From Salegentibacter salinarum (GTDB lineage Bacteria; Bacteroidota; Bacteroidia; Flavobacteriales; Flavobacteriaceae), in assembly GCF_900168115.1 (NCBI RefSeq), contig NZ_FUZC01000001.1, forward strand, positions 62,001 through 126,000: a stretch of DNA of 64,000 nt, written 5' to 3'. This document shows positions 17,682-26,462 of the stretch, one piece after another (the stretch's first letter is position 1; each line of letters begins with the position of its first letter). Both the position numbers and the translations under genes were made by a program. Below the pieces are notes generated by a model that saw only the letters and a list, made by a program, of their open reading frames with translations, was not told the origin of the DNA and searched no databases.

Positions 17682-19220
17682 TTATTTCTTCATCCAGGTC
17701 TTAAAATCTATCTCCTGTTCAATAAGTGTCTTAAGCTCTGTAATATCTACGCGTTTTTGGTCCATAGTATCACGGTAACGCACTGTAACTTTTTTATCTT
17801 CCAGCGAATCGTGGTCTACGGTAATACAAAGAGGTGTTCCCGCTGCATCCTGGCGACGATATCTACGACCAATCGCATCTTTTTCGTCATACTGAACGCG
17901 AAAATCCCATTTTAATTCTTCTATAATTTCGTGAGCAAGTTCCGGTAAGCCGTCTTTTTTAACTAATGGAAGTACTGCAGCTTTGGTGGGCGCCAGTACT
18001 GCCGGTAATTTCAAAACCGTCCTTGTTGTTCCGCCTTCCAGTTCTTCTTCTTTTAATGAAGCTGAAAAAACTGCTAAAAACATTCGGTCTAAACCAATAG
18101 AAGTTTCAATCACGTAAGGCACGTAATTTTCTTTCATTTCAGGATCGTAAAAACGAAGTTTTTTCCCTGAATGTTCTTCGTGTGCTTTAAGATCAAAATC
18201 TGTTCTGGAGTGAATCCCTTCCAATTCTTTAAATCCGAAAGGGAAATTAAATTCTATATCGGTAGCGGCATTGGCATAATGCGCCATTTTTTCGTGATCG
18301 TGGAAACGGTAATTTTCTTCACCTAAACCTAAAGAAGCGTGCCATTTCTGGCGGGTTTCTTTCCAGCGCTCAAACCATTTTAATTCTTCGCCGGGGCGCA
18401 CAAAAAATTGCATCTCCATCTGCTCAAATTCCCTTTGGCGGAAGATAAACTGTCTCGCTACAATTTCGTTTCTAAAAGCTTTTCCTATTTGTGCAATTCC
18501 AAAAGGAATTTTCATTCTACCGGTCTTTTGCACGTTAGAGAAGTTTACAAAAATCCCCTGGGCAGTTTCAGGACGCAAATATAAATCTGTAGCAGAATCC
18601 GCTGAAGCTCCCAGCTTGGTTCCAAACATTAAATTAAACTGTTTTACATCAGTCCAGTTCCTGGATCCGGTTTCAGGGCAGGCAATTTCCAACTCTTCAA
18701 TTAGCGCTTTTACATCGGCTAAATTTTCATCGGTAAGTGATTTCGCAAGGCGTTCAAGAATCTCTTTTTCTTCCTTTTTATAACGAATTACCCGCGGATT
18801 GGTGCTTACAAATTCTTCCTCATCAAACTTATCCCCAAAGCGTTTCTTTGCTTTGGCAATTTCCTTTTGTGCTTTTTGATTGATTTTCTCGGCATAATCT
18901 TCCACCAAAACATCGGCTCGATAACGCTTTTTAGAATCTTTATTATCAATTAAAGGATCGTTAAACGCATCTACGTGGCCCGAAGCTTTCCATGTGGTTG
19001 GGTGCATTAAAATCGCGGCATCTAAACCTACGATGTTCTGGTGTAGCTGCACCATACTTTTCCACCAGTATTCTTTAATATTTTTTTTTAATTCTGCCCC
19101 GTTTTGTCCGTAATCGTAAACAGCACTAAGTCCGTCGTATATTTCACTCGACGCAAAAATATACCCATACTCTTTAGCATGGGATATTACATTTTTAAAA
19201 AAGTCTTCTTGTTTTGCCAT
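17682..19220 (-). CDS. glyS: Glycine--tRNA ligase (class II, single-chain)
   Basis: Charges tRNA-Gly. It is 512 residues long, the homodimeric eukaryote/archaeal-like type also used by Bacteroidota. Class II motifs are seen: RPETAQGIFVNFSNV with QIGKAFRNEI and RQREFEQMEMQFF (motif 2 region), and TSIGLDRMFLAVF (motif 3). The C-terminal anticodon-binding domain begins near LAPTKAAVLPL. ATG at 19220 is the start; a terminator separates it from the gene upstream. Confidence 0.97.
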   Translation of the reverse strand: MAKQEDFFKNVISHAKEYGYIFASSEIYDGLSAVYDYGQNGAELKKNIKEYWWKSMVQLHQNIVGLDAAILMHPTTWKASGHVDAFNDPLIDNKDSKKRYRADVLVEDYAEKINQKAQKEIAKAKKRFGDKFDEEEFVSTNPRVIRYKKEEKEILERLAKSLTDENLADVKALIEELEIACPETGSRNWTDVKQFNLMFGTKLGASADSATDLYLRPETAQGIFVNFSNVQKTGRMKIPFGIAQIGKAFRNEIVARQFIFRQREFEQMEMQFFVRPGEELKWFERWKETRQKWHASLGLGEENYRFHDHEKMAHYANAATDIEFNFPFGFKELEGIHSRTDFDLKAHEEHSGKKLRFYDPEMKENYVPYVIETSIGLDRMFLAVFSASLKEEELEGGTTRTVLKLPAVLAPTKAAVLPLVKKDGLPELAHEIIEELKWDFRVQYDEKDAIGRRYRRQDAAGTPLCITVDHDSLEDKKVTVRYRDTMDQKRVDITELKTLIEQEIDFKTWMKK

Positions 19221-19231
19221 AGCACAAAAAT

Positions 19232-19262
19232 AAAAAAACCGCCCTGATAAACAGCAGGGCGG
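19232..19262 (-). terminator. Terminator of the coiled-coil membrane protein gene
   Basis: CCGCCCTG (19239-19246) pairs with CAGGGCGG (19255-19262). On the minus strand the hairpin is followed by seven T (complement of 19232-19238). Confidence 0.85.
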
Positions 19263-19283
19263 CCTTTGAATTTTAAGTTTTAA

Positions 19284-20168
19284 TTATCTTAGGTTAAAAG
19301 ATGCTGTTCCCAGTAAAGTTGCATCGGCATAAACGTAAACTTTATACGTACCCTCCTGCAATCTATTTTCGCTGGTATTGGCTAACAAACATACATCTAA
19401 CTCGTTGTTTTCGTAATAAACTTTTGAAGCTGCGCTATAAACCATAGGCCCGCCCTCGTGCTCTACCACAATTTCATCTCCTACCAGTTCGTTTTCCGGG
19501 TTGTACACCTGCACATACATATTTCTTTCTCCGGGGCCGGCAAGATCATTGGCAGTTATGGTGAAACAAGTTCTAATTTGATCTATTCTTCGGGTTCTAT
19601 CATTTTCTACCAGTTTACCACTGTTTCTTACAATAACTCCTTCCCCACGTAAATTGGTGACTTTAAGCTGCGCTGCCCGATCTACTTTATTAGAAAGATC
19701 CTGGTTTGTAGTTTGCAAAGAATCAGAAACTCTCGTTCTTTGCTCCAGGATTACATTAGTGCTGTCTAAAGTTTGAGACATCATTTGGTTTTGGCGATTT
19801 AAACTATCTACCACCCTAAATAAACGATCTTTTTCAGATTTTAAATTGCTAATTTCTCTACGATAGCGAGAAATTAAAACCAGGTTGGCTTCATTATCTT
19901 CTACTGAATCCAGCAAACGCTCAATTCTGTTCCTGGCATCTACCAGGTTTTGGTCCATCACCTGATTTTCATCTATGGCTTCATCATATTTTATAATTAA
20001 ATCATTAAGCTCATCTTCTATTACCTCCTTTTCTTTGGTAAGAATTGCCTTATTTTCCTTCTCTTCGTTATAGAATTTAATTGTATAGATCCCTAAGGCC
20101 AGTAAGGCCACAGCTAACACTCCGGTTAAAATTTTAAGCGCGGTGTTGTTTTTCTTTTCGGTCATCAT
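19284..20168 (-). CDS. Membrane-anchored coiled-coil protein of unknown function
   Basis: A 294-residue protein starting at ATG 20168 (MMTEKKNNTALK); the frame is open further upstream but that part has no coding look. One transmembrane helix lies at about residues 12-29 (ILTGVLAVALLALGIYTI). A coiled coil of about 130 residues rich in Asp, Glu, Asn and Arg follows. A beta-rich C-terminal domain of about 120 residues (CFTITANDLAGPGERNMYVQ, GTYKVYVYADATLLGTASF) is probably in the periplasm. I do not recognise a named family. It is conserved in style with flavobacterial hypothetical proteins near glyS and comF. Confidence 0.75.
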   Translation of the reverse strand: MMTEKKNNTALKILTGVLAVALLALGIYTIKFYNEEKENKAILTKEKEVIEDELNDLIIKYDEAIDENQVMDQNLVDARNRIERLLDSVEDNEANLVLISRYRREISNLKSEKDRLFRVVDSLNRQNQMMSQTLDSTNVILEQRTRVSDSLQTTNQDLSNKVDRAAQLKVTNLRGEGVIVRNSGKLVENDRTRRIDQIRTCFTITANDLAGPGERNMYVQVYNPENELVGDEIVVEHEGGPMVYSAASKVYYENNELDVCLLANTSENRLQEGTYKVYVYADATLLGTASFNLR

Positions 20169-20229
20169 ATTAATAAATTTTGTTTGTAAATTTAGGAGTT
20201 TATTAAGGTAAACCGCAAGCACTTAACAA

Positions 20230-20889
20230 ATGTTTCACGATTTAACAAACCTGTTCTACCCTGCAATATGTAACTGTTGTGACAGCCCTTTATTAAGGCA
20301 GAAAAAGTAATTTGCACTTCCTGTTTGCATAAACTTCCAACCACCAGTTACCACCTTGATAACGAAAACCTTAGCAAAAAAGTATTTGATGCACGTTTAC
20401 CTCTTAAAAATGCTACTTCCCTACTTTACTTTAAAAAGAAAGGAATGGTGCAAAACCTTATCCACAATCTTATGTATAAAAAGCAGGAAGATGTAGGGAC
20501 TTTTTTGGGAACCTGGCTTGGGGAAGAGCTGAAATCCTATCCCGGGTTCAAAGAAATTGAATGTGTGGTTCCTGTTCTACTTTATCGTAGAAAATTAAAC
20601 CAAAGAGGATTTGGACAGGAGCTCGCCAAAAAATTAGGCGCCAAATTCATTGAAAAGTTACTGATAAAAAAATCGAGTTCCCGCACCCAAACATTTAAAA
20701 ACGGCGTGGACGGTGGGACACTATTGATGCCAATTTTATGATAGAAAACCCTAAATATTAGAAAACAAACATATCCTGTTGGTAGACGATTTAGTAACCA
20801 AAGAAGCAACGGTGGAAGCCTGCGGCAATAAGTTACTGAAAATTAAAAACACTAAATAAAGTATCGCAACTATGGCAATTACCGATTGA
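20230..20889 (+). pseudogene. comF: comF-type phosphoribosyltransferase, decayed
   Basis: Pieces in all three frames rebuild a ComF-like protein. From ATG 20230 MFHDLTNLFYPAICNCCDSP includes half of the zinc-finger Cys set but ends at TAA 20308. The next frame carries ICTSCLHKLP, ECVVPVLLYRRKLNQRGFGQ (the VPV and RG-N/F-Q signatures) and RTQTFKN, ending at 20741. A third frame gives WDTIDANFMIEN, with a stop at 20759. A fourth shift gives ENKHILLVDDLVTKEATVEA, with a stop at 20857, then SIATMAITD. In the PRPP loop the usual TTGAT reads TKEAT. Three one-base frame shifts (one in a run of A at 20302-20306), a nonsense codon and the loop change mean this is a genuine dead gene rather than a sequencing slip. 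ComF normally helps DNA uptake or transformation. Confidence 0.85.
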
Positions 20890-20947
20890 TACACGCGTTA
20901 AAACCTAAAATAATTGTTTCTTTGCTTTTAGATTTCATTTTTAAATT

Positions 20948-22561
20948 ATGCTGAAACGAATTCCAGGAATTTTACTTGTTGCTGCCCTACTTTTGCTTTG
21001 TGTGCAATGCGCAAAAAAAGGAATGCCTGAAGGTGGCCCTGAAGATGAAGAACCACCACAATTTATAAGGGCTAATCCTGAAAATTACAACACTAATTTC
21101 TCTGCAGAAGAAATCAGGATTATCTTCAACGAATATGTAAAATTAGAAGATGCACGTCAGCAAATTGTAATTTCACCCCCAATAGAACCACGCCCAACAA
21201 TTATACCTATGGGTACGGCGCGCAAAGATGTACGCGTCCAAAACATGGATTCCCTTCAGGAAAATACTACTTACACCATAAATTTCGGAAAAAGTATTGT
21301 AGACAACAACGAAGGCAACCCTTTACCGTATTTTAAATATGTTTTCTCTACCGGCGATTATCTGGATTCTTTGAAAATTTCTGGAACTATAAAAGACGCT
21401 AATTTGAAAGCCCCAAACGAATTCATTTCCATTTTTTTATATGAAGTAGATTCAACTTTTTCAGATTCTTTGGTTTATAAAGAAACTCCCCGTTATATCA
21501 CATACACTTTAGACAGCAGCGTAAATTTTGAACTCGAAAATCTTAAGGAAGGCACTTACCAGATACTTGCTGTTGAAGACAATAACGATAATTATAATTT
21601 TAATCCTAAAAACGAAAAAATAGGTTTTGTTGAAAATTATATCACACTACCTACAGATTCTACTTACCAAATCACCATCTTTAAAGAAGAACTGGAATTT
21701 GAACCAGAAAGACCTAAACTCCTAAAAGGAAATCAAATTCTGTTCGGTTATGAAGGAAATAAGGGAGTAGATAGTGTAGAAATTAATCTCTTAACCCCGG
21801 AACCAGAAGGTTTTCAATCCAGAATTGTAAAAGATAGAAAAACCGATACGCTTTATTACTGGTATAATATTCGGCCTGAATATGACAGTCTTTCTTTTGA
21901 AGTGGTTAGCCCTACCCGCCGTGATACTTTATTTACAAAAATTGCAGAAGCCGACCGTGATTCGCTAAATATCACAACAGAACCTTCTGGTGGTATTGAA
22001 TTTGAACAGGATTTCAGGCTGAAAGCCAATACGCCAATTACAGGTTTCAATCAGGATCTAATTAGCATTCGAGATGGGGATTCTGTTATAGTCCCTTTTA
22101 ATGCTGAAATGCGCAGGCTGGAAAATGAAATTGTTATTTCTTTTGAAAAAGAAGAAAGCACCGATTATCGCGTAACTGCTTTACCGGGAGCCATTACCGA
22201 TCTTTTTGAAGAAACCAACGATACCATTCAGCAAAGTTTAAATACCAAATCTTATGCAGATTATGGCAGTATTATTCTAACGCTTCAGAATGTTAATAGG
22301 TTTCCGTTACTGGTTCAACTCACTGACGAAAAAGGAGAAATACAGGCAGAAAAATATTCTGATGGGAACACCAATTTACATTTTCGGTATTTAAAACCCG
22401 GAAAATACCTTATTCGGGTAATTTTCGACGATAATGAAAACCAAAAATGGGACACCGGAAATTACCTGAAAAGAGTTCAGCCGGAAGAAATTCAATATTA
22501 TCGCGATACCATAGATGTTCGGTCTAACTGGGATATGCCGGAGACTTTTACTTTAGAGTAA
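20948..22561 (+). CDS. Ig-like domain lipoprotein (SbsA Ig-like)
   Basis: A 537-residue exported lipoprotein; the signal peptide MLKRIPGILLVAALLLLC ends in a Cys-rich stretch CVQCAKKG, with the lipid Cys probably at residue 21. Residues about 36-135 form the bacterial Ig-like domain common in Bacteroidota (PPQFIRANPENYNTNFS; IRIIFNEYVKLEDA; TTYTINFGKSIVDNNEGN). Further beta-sandwich modules follow, and a prealbumin-like segment near the end (LKPGKYLIRVIFDDNENQKWDTGNYL). Probably outer-membrane facing; role unknown. It converges on and overlaps the omega-amidase gene by 14 bases at the 3' ends. Confidence 0.82.
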   Translation: MLKRIPGILLVAALLLLCVQCAKKGMPEGGPEDEEPPQFIRANPENYNTNFSAEEIRIIFNEYVKLEDARQQIVISPPIEPRPTIIPMGTARKDVRVQNMDSLQENTTYTINFGKSIVDNNEGNPLPYFKYVFSTGDYLDSLKISGTIKDANLKAPNEFISIFLYEVDSTFSDSLVYKETPRYITYTLDSSVNFELENLKEGTYQILAVEDNNDNYNFNPKNEKIGFVENYITLPTDSTYQITIFKEELEFEPERPKLLKGNQILFGYEGNKGVDSVEINLLTPEPEGFQSRIVKDRKTDTLYYWYNIRPEYDSLSFEVVSPTRRDTLFTKIAEADRDSLNITTEPSGGIEFEQDFRLKANTPITGFNQDLISIRDGDSVIVPFNAEMRRLENEIVISFEKEESTDYRVTALPGAITDLFEETNDTIQQSLNTKSYADYGSIILTLQNVNRFPLLVQLTDEKGEIQAEKYSDGNTNLHFRYLKPGKYLIRVIFDDNENQKWDTGNYLKRVQPEEIQYYRDTIDVRSNWDMPETFTLE

Positions 22562-23327
22562 ATTCATCTCTATCCTGAAGAAATTTTAACTTTCCACGGG
22601 TTTCTTCAAGATGTTTTTTATCCAAGGTAATTTCCTCTACAAATGGTTCTTCGCGATCCAATTCTGTAAGATTTTTTCCCAAACAATCGTAAGCCGCCGT
22701 ATGGCCATTATATTCGTAACCATCGCCGTCATTACCCGTTCGGTTAACACCAATGCAATAACTCATATTTTCTATTGCGCGGGCTTTTAAAAGTGTATCC
22801 CAGGCAAAAACGCGCTTGCTTGGCCAATTGGCTACATAAATCAACAGGTCATAATCTTCAGTATTTCTTGCAAAAACAGGAAATCGAAGATCATAACAAA
22901 CCAACGGACAAATTTTCCAGCCTTTATAATCAACAATTAATCTTTCTTTTCCGGCGGTATAAGTTTGATCTTCCTTGGCAAGTGTAAAAGTGTGACGTTT
23001 ATCGTAGATTTTATAACTTCCGTCAGGAAAAACAAAGAATAGTCGGTTAAAATAATTATCATTTTCAGTTATAATCACGCTGCCTGTAACCGCAGCGTTT
23101 TTCAATTTAGCCATTTCGCGTATCCAGTTCAGCGTCAAACCATCGGTTTTTTCAGCTAATTTACTTGCATTCATACTGAATCCGGTTGTAAACATTTCCG
23201 GAAGAATTATAAGATCAATTTCTTCTGAAAGCGCCTTAATTTCTTTTGAAAAAAAACTGCGATTAGCCTGGGGATTTTCCCATTTTAAATTTGCCTGAAT
23301 TAGTGCGGTGTTTAGTTTCTGTGCCAT
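22548..23327 (-). CDS. Nitrilase-superfamily omega-amidase
   Basis: A 259-residue C-N hydrolase close to omega-amidase YafV, which deaminates alpha-ketoglutaramate and similar compounds as a metabolite-repair step. The Glu-Lys-Cys triad is visible: E44 in ILPEMFTTGF, Lys in YDKRHTF and Cys in CPLVCYDLRFPVF. I start at ATG 23327 (MAQKLNTALIQ) because the opening strand of the fold follows at once; the frame is open five codons further up. It converges with the Ig-like lipoprotein gene and overlaps its 3' end. Confidence 0.9.
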   Translation of the reverse strand: MAQKLNTALIQANLKWENPQANRSFFSKEIKALSEEIDLIILPEMFTTGFSMNASKLAEKTDGLTLNWIREMAKLKNAAVTGSVIITENDNYFNRLFFVFPDGSYKIYDKRHTFTLAKEDQTYTAGKERLIVDYKGWKICPLVCYDLRFPVFARNTEDYDLLIYVANWPSKRVFAWDTLLKARAIENMSYCIGVNRTGNDGDGYEYNGHTAAYDCLGKNLTELDREEPFVEEITLDKKHLEETRGKLKFLQDRDEFTLK

Positions 23328-23428
23328 ATTCAAAATTACCAAAATTTAAATATCTGCTGCTAAATCCTTGTTAAACAATTGTAGATAAATCTTATAATAG
23401 ATAGTTTTAATCTGTAAAATAGTTTATT

Positions 23429-23938
23429 ATGAAAGTACAAGCTTTACTCAATAAAGATTCATATTCTAAAGCCACGGGCCGCGGACTTCTTGCCGGTGTA
23501 ATTGGCGGACTCGCCGGCACGGCTGTAAAAAGCCTGGTTGAGCATTTTCTCCCGGTTAGAAAAATAGAACAACGTTCTGCCCAAATTAAAATCGTAGACG
23601 ATCTTTCTACCAAAATCACCGGTTCGCCAATAAGTGTTCAAAATGAAGAATTGGCAGAGCAATTAGTGAATTTCCCTATTGGCGCAAGCGTAGGCGCAGC
23701 TTACGGGTTTGGAAAAAAGGATAACGACGAATTAAATATTAAAGACGGAATTATTCTTGGAAGTTCTACCTGGATCACTACTCACGAAACTTCCCTGCCA
23801 TTAATGGGCCTTGAACCAAAACCTACCGATGTACCAATTAGAATGCAAATGAACGAACTTTTTGCACACGTTCTGTTTGGGATCACTACTGAAGTGGTTC
23901 GCAGTACCGTTCTTCAAAGACTGAACGAAAGAAATTAA
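23429..23938 (+). CDS. YagU/DUF1440-like membrane-associated protein
   Basis: A 169-residue protein with an early Gly/Ala-rich hydrophobic segment (GLLAGVIGGLAGTAVKSL, residues about 19-36). A second one lies near residue 82 (FPIGASVGAAYGFG), a third at GIILGSSTWITTHETSLPLMGL, and the last at FAHVLFGITTEVVRS. This pattern fits the YagU (DUF1440) inner-membrane family, linked in E. coli to acid resistance. It overlaps the 3' end of the convergent helicase gene by 4 bases. Confidence 0.75.
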   Translation: MKVQALLNKDSYSKATGRGLLAGVIGGLAGTAVKSLVEHFLPVRKIEQRSAQIKIVDDLSTKITGSPISVQNEELAEQLVNFPIGASVGAAYGFGKKDNDELNIKDGIILGSSTWITTHETSLPLMGLEPKPTDVPIRMQMNELFAHVLFGITTEVVRSTVLQRLNERN

Positions 23939-26409
23939 TTTTCAAGGCTCTTCAGCATTTTTCTAATTCTGTCTTCCAGTTTTTCTGAAGACAATTTTTC
24001 CCGTAGCCTGTCGGTAATAATCGGGAAAGAAAACGGTGTGGGTTTTTCACAGTTTTTCCAGACGATATTTTGAAGATGAATGCGCTCTAAAGCCAATCTT
24101 AATCGGCCTTCTTCCAGTTGGTGCTCAAAAGTTTCTTTGAAGGATTGTAAATACAATAAATTATCATCTTCATAATCTTTAAAAACACCAAACAGCAGTT
24201 GTGAACTGCTTTGTAAATGTTTGCTTTTAATCAATTTATTTGGGTAGCCGGTAAAAACCATTCCGGCAATCACCGCAATATCACGGAATTTCCGCCGGGC
24301 CATTTCCGTAGCATTTAAACTTTTATAAAGATCGTCCATTAGAAATTCTGCGGAAAACAAATCGTTATCCAAAACCTGTTGCATATCTATTTCCTGGTCT
24401 GAAAGCAACTCAAAACCATAATCATTAAAAGCTATGCTGAAGGAAATAGGTGAAAGTAAACTGATGCGATAAGCCAGCAAACTTCCCAAAGCTTCGTGTA
24501 CAAACCGACCTTCAAACGGATAAAAAATTGCGTGATAACCTTCGCGAGTTTTAAAAGTTTCAATTAAAAATTCATTTTTATTCGGAATAATAGATTCTTT
24601 TTGTTGCCTTTCCAGAATTGGCCGTAAAGCTTTTAATTCTGGCGATTTTTCAGCTGCACCGGAAGAAACAGATGCTGAAGCAGCGTACATTTCTTCCCGG
24701 AGCAATTCACTCATTTGGGCTGAGAAAGACATCCTACCACCCTGCCAACTGGGGACTTTAGAGGATTTTTTCTTCGATTTTCGCACTAAAACCTGCATAC
24801 TTTTAATCCTAACCAGTTCTAGGTTTCTACCTGCAAAAGTAAACACATCCCCCGGCGTAAGTTTAGAAATAAACCATTCTTCAATTGTGCCAATATAACC
24901 GCCTTTCAGGTATTTTACACTCAGCATAGCATCACTTACAATCGTTCCAATTTGCAGTCGGTGGCGCATGGCAATTCCACGGTTGTTCACCTTAAATCGG
25001 CCGTCTTCTTCAATTTCAATTTTCTTGTATTCATCGTAAGCCTGCAAACTCTGGCTCCCTTTGGTCACAAAGTTTAAGATCCAAATCCACTCGTCTTCGG
25101 TCATCGTACTAAAACAAAAAGTGGAATTAATTTCTGGCCAGATTTCCTTGGGGAAAAATCCGTTGGAAACCGCCAACGTGGTTAGATATTGCACCAAAAC
25201 ATCAAAACTCAGCAAATACGGAATTCTATCTTCCACGGCGGTTTTCTTAACCGCTTTTTGCAAAGCCGAAGCTTCAATAAGCTCTATAGCGTGCGTAGGC
25301 AGAAAATGAATTACACTTTCTTTTCCCGGCTGGTGACCACTTCTTCCTGCCCGCTGTAAAAACCGTGCCACCCCCTTTGGTCCACCAATTTGAATAATGG
25401 TTTCTACCGGCGCAAAATCTACTCCCAAATCCAGGCTGGAAGTGCAAACCACCGCTTTTAAAGATTCATTTCTAATGGCCTGTTCTACCCACAGTCGGGT
25501 ATCTTTATTAATGCTGCCGTGGTGCATCGCTACCTCCCCGGCAAATTCCGGATATTTATTAATTAATTTCTGAAACCAAATTTCGCATTGCGATCGGGTA
25601 TTTGTAAAAAGTAGGGTGGTTCTGGAATTGTTGATAATGGGTACCACCTCATCAATAAGATGCAAACCTAAATGCCCGCGCCAGGGAAACTTCTCCATTC
25701 TCTCCGGAATAACGGATTTCACAGTTATTTTTTTCTTCAAATTCGCCCTTATCAAAATTGAATTTTGAAAAGCTTCGGAACCTGGACCCAATAGAACTTC
25801 CCGGGCCTGTTCTAAATTTCCAATAGTTGCCGAAATTCCCCAAATACGTAAATCTTTTGAAACGGTTTTTAAACGAGACAAACCTAGTTCCATTTGCACG
25901 CCACGTTTGGTCCCTAGCAATTCGTGCCATTCATCAACCACCACAGCGCTCAGGTTTTTAAAAGTTTTTTCGTAATTTTTTGAAGAAAGCAGTAATTGCA
26001 AACTTTCAGGCGTAGTAATCAACAAATCTGGCATCGATTTTTTTTGCGCAGCACGCACTTTCTGCGGCGTATCTCCAGTACGAATTCCTACTGTTAATCC
26101 AGTTTCAATTTCATCGGCAAAACGTTGTGCGGCTTGTTCGATTTCTACCGAAAGAGCCCGTAAAGGTGTAATCCATATCGCTTTTAAACCTTTTTTTTGT
26201 GTCGTTTTATAATCAGGATTTTTCTTTAAATAATCCAAAACAATCGGCACCCAAAGCGCGTAGGTTTTTCCACTTCCTGTGGGCGCATTTAAAAGTCCGT
26301 TTTTACCCTGGAAAAAAGCCGTCCAGGTTTGTCTCTGAAAAGCAAAAGGTTTCCAATCCTGATTGGAGAACCAGGTTTCGGCGATTTGGGTGAGTTTTTT
26401 TTTGTTCAT
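23935..26409 (-). CDS. Ligase-associated DNA-damage-response DEXH-box helicase (Lhr-like)
   Basis: A 824-residue superfamily 2 helicase of the Lhr-core type that travels with an ATP-dependent ligase in bacterial repair operons. Motif I is NAPTGSGKTYALWVP, motif Ia WITPLRALSVEIEQ, motif II DEWHEL (DEXH), motif III SATIGN, and motif VI QRAGRSGHQPG. A winged-helix and a Lhr C-terminal region follow. I start at ATG 26409 (MNKKKLTQIAETW); the frame opens two codons earlier with TTG. It is third in the operon after the exonuclease and ligase, separated from the ligase by a perfect palindrome. The usual fourth member, PdeM, is not found next to it. Confidence 0.92.
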   Translation of the reverse strand: MNKKKLTQIAETWFSNQDWKPFAFQRQTWTAFFQGKNGLLNAPTGSGKTYALWVPIVLDYLKKNPDYKTTQKKGLKAIWITPLRALSVEIEQAAQRFADEIETGLTVGIRTGDTPQKVRAAQKKSMPDLLITTPESLQLLLSSKNYEKTFKNLSAVVVDEWHELLGTKRGVQMELGLSRLKTVSKDLRIWGISATIGNLEQAREVLLGPGSEAFQNSILIRANLKKKITVKSVIPERMEKFPWRGHLGLHLIDEVVPIINNSRTTLLFTNTRSQCEIWFQKLINKYPEFAGEVAMHHGSINKDTRLWVEQAIRNESLKAVVCTSSLDLGVDFAPVETIIQIGGPKGVARFLQRAGRSGHQPGKESVIHFLPTHAIELIEASALQKAVKKTAVEDRIPYLLSFDVLVQYLTTLAVSNGFFPKEIWPEINSTFCFSTMTEDEWIWILNFVTKGSQSLQAYDEYKKIEIEEDGRFKVNNRGIAMRHRLQIGTIVSDAMLSVKYLKGGYIGTIEEWFISKLTPGDVFTFAGRNLELVRIKSMQVLVRKSKKKSSKVPSWQGGRMSFSAQMSELLREEMYAASASVSSGAAEKSPELKALRPILERQQKESIIPNKNEFLIETFKTREGYHAIFYPFEGRFVHEALGSLLAYRISLLSPISFSIAFNDYGFELLSDQEIDMQQVLDNDLFSAEFLMDDLYKSLNATEMARRKFRDIAVIAGMVFTGYPNKLIKSKHLQSSSQLLFGVFKDYEDDNLLYLQSFKETFEHQLEEGRLRLALERIHLQNIVWKNCEKPTPFSFPIITDRLREKLSSEKLEDRIRKMLKSLEN

Positions 26410-26417
26410 TTTCAAAG

Positions 26418-26450
26418 AGACCTCACAGGTTTTGAAAACCTGTGAGGTCT
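26418..26450. repeat. Perfect palindrome, dispersed CTCACAGG element
   Basis: The 33 bases form a perfect 16-bp stem around G26434, with half-site AGACCTCACAGGTTTT. It lies between the ligase and helicase genes of the repair operon. A diverged copy sharing CTCACAGGTTTT lies at 37481-37513. It could act as a weak terminator or a processing site, or simply be a mobile palindromic unit. Confidence 0.7.
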
Positions 26451-26462
26451 GGTTTTTATTAG

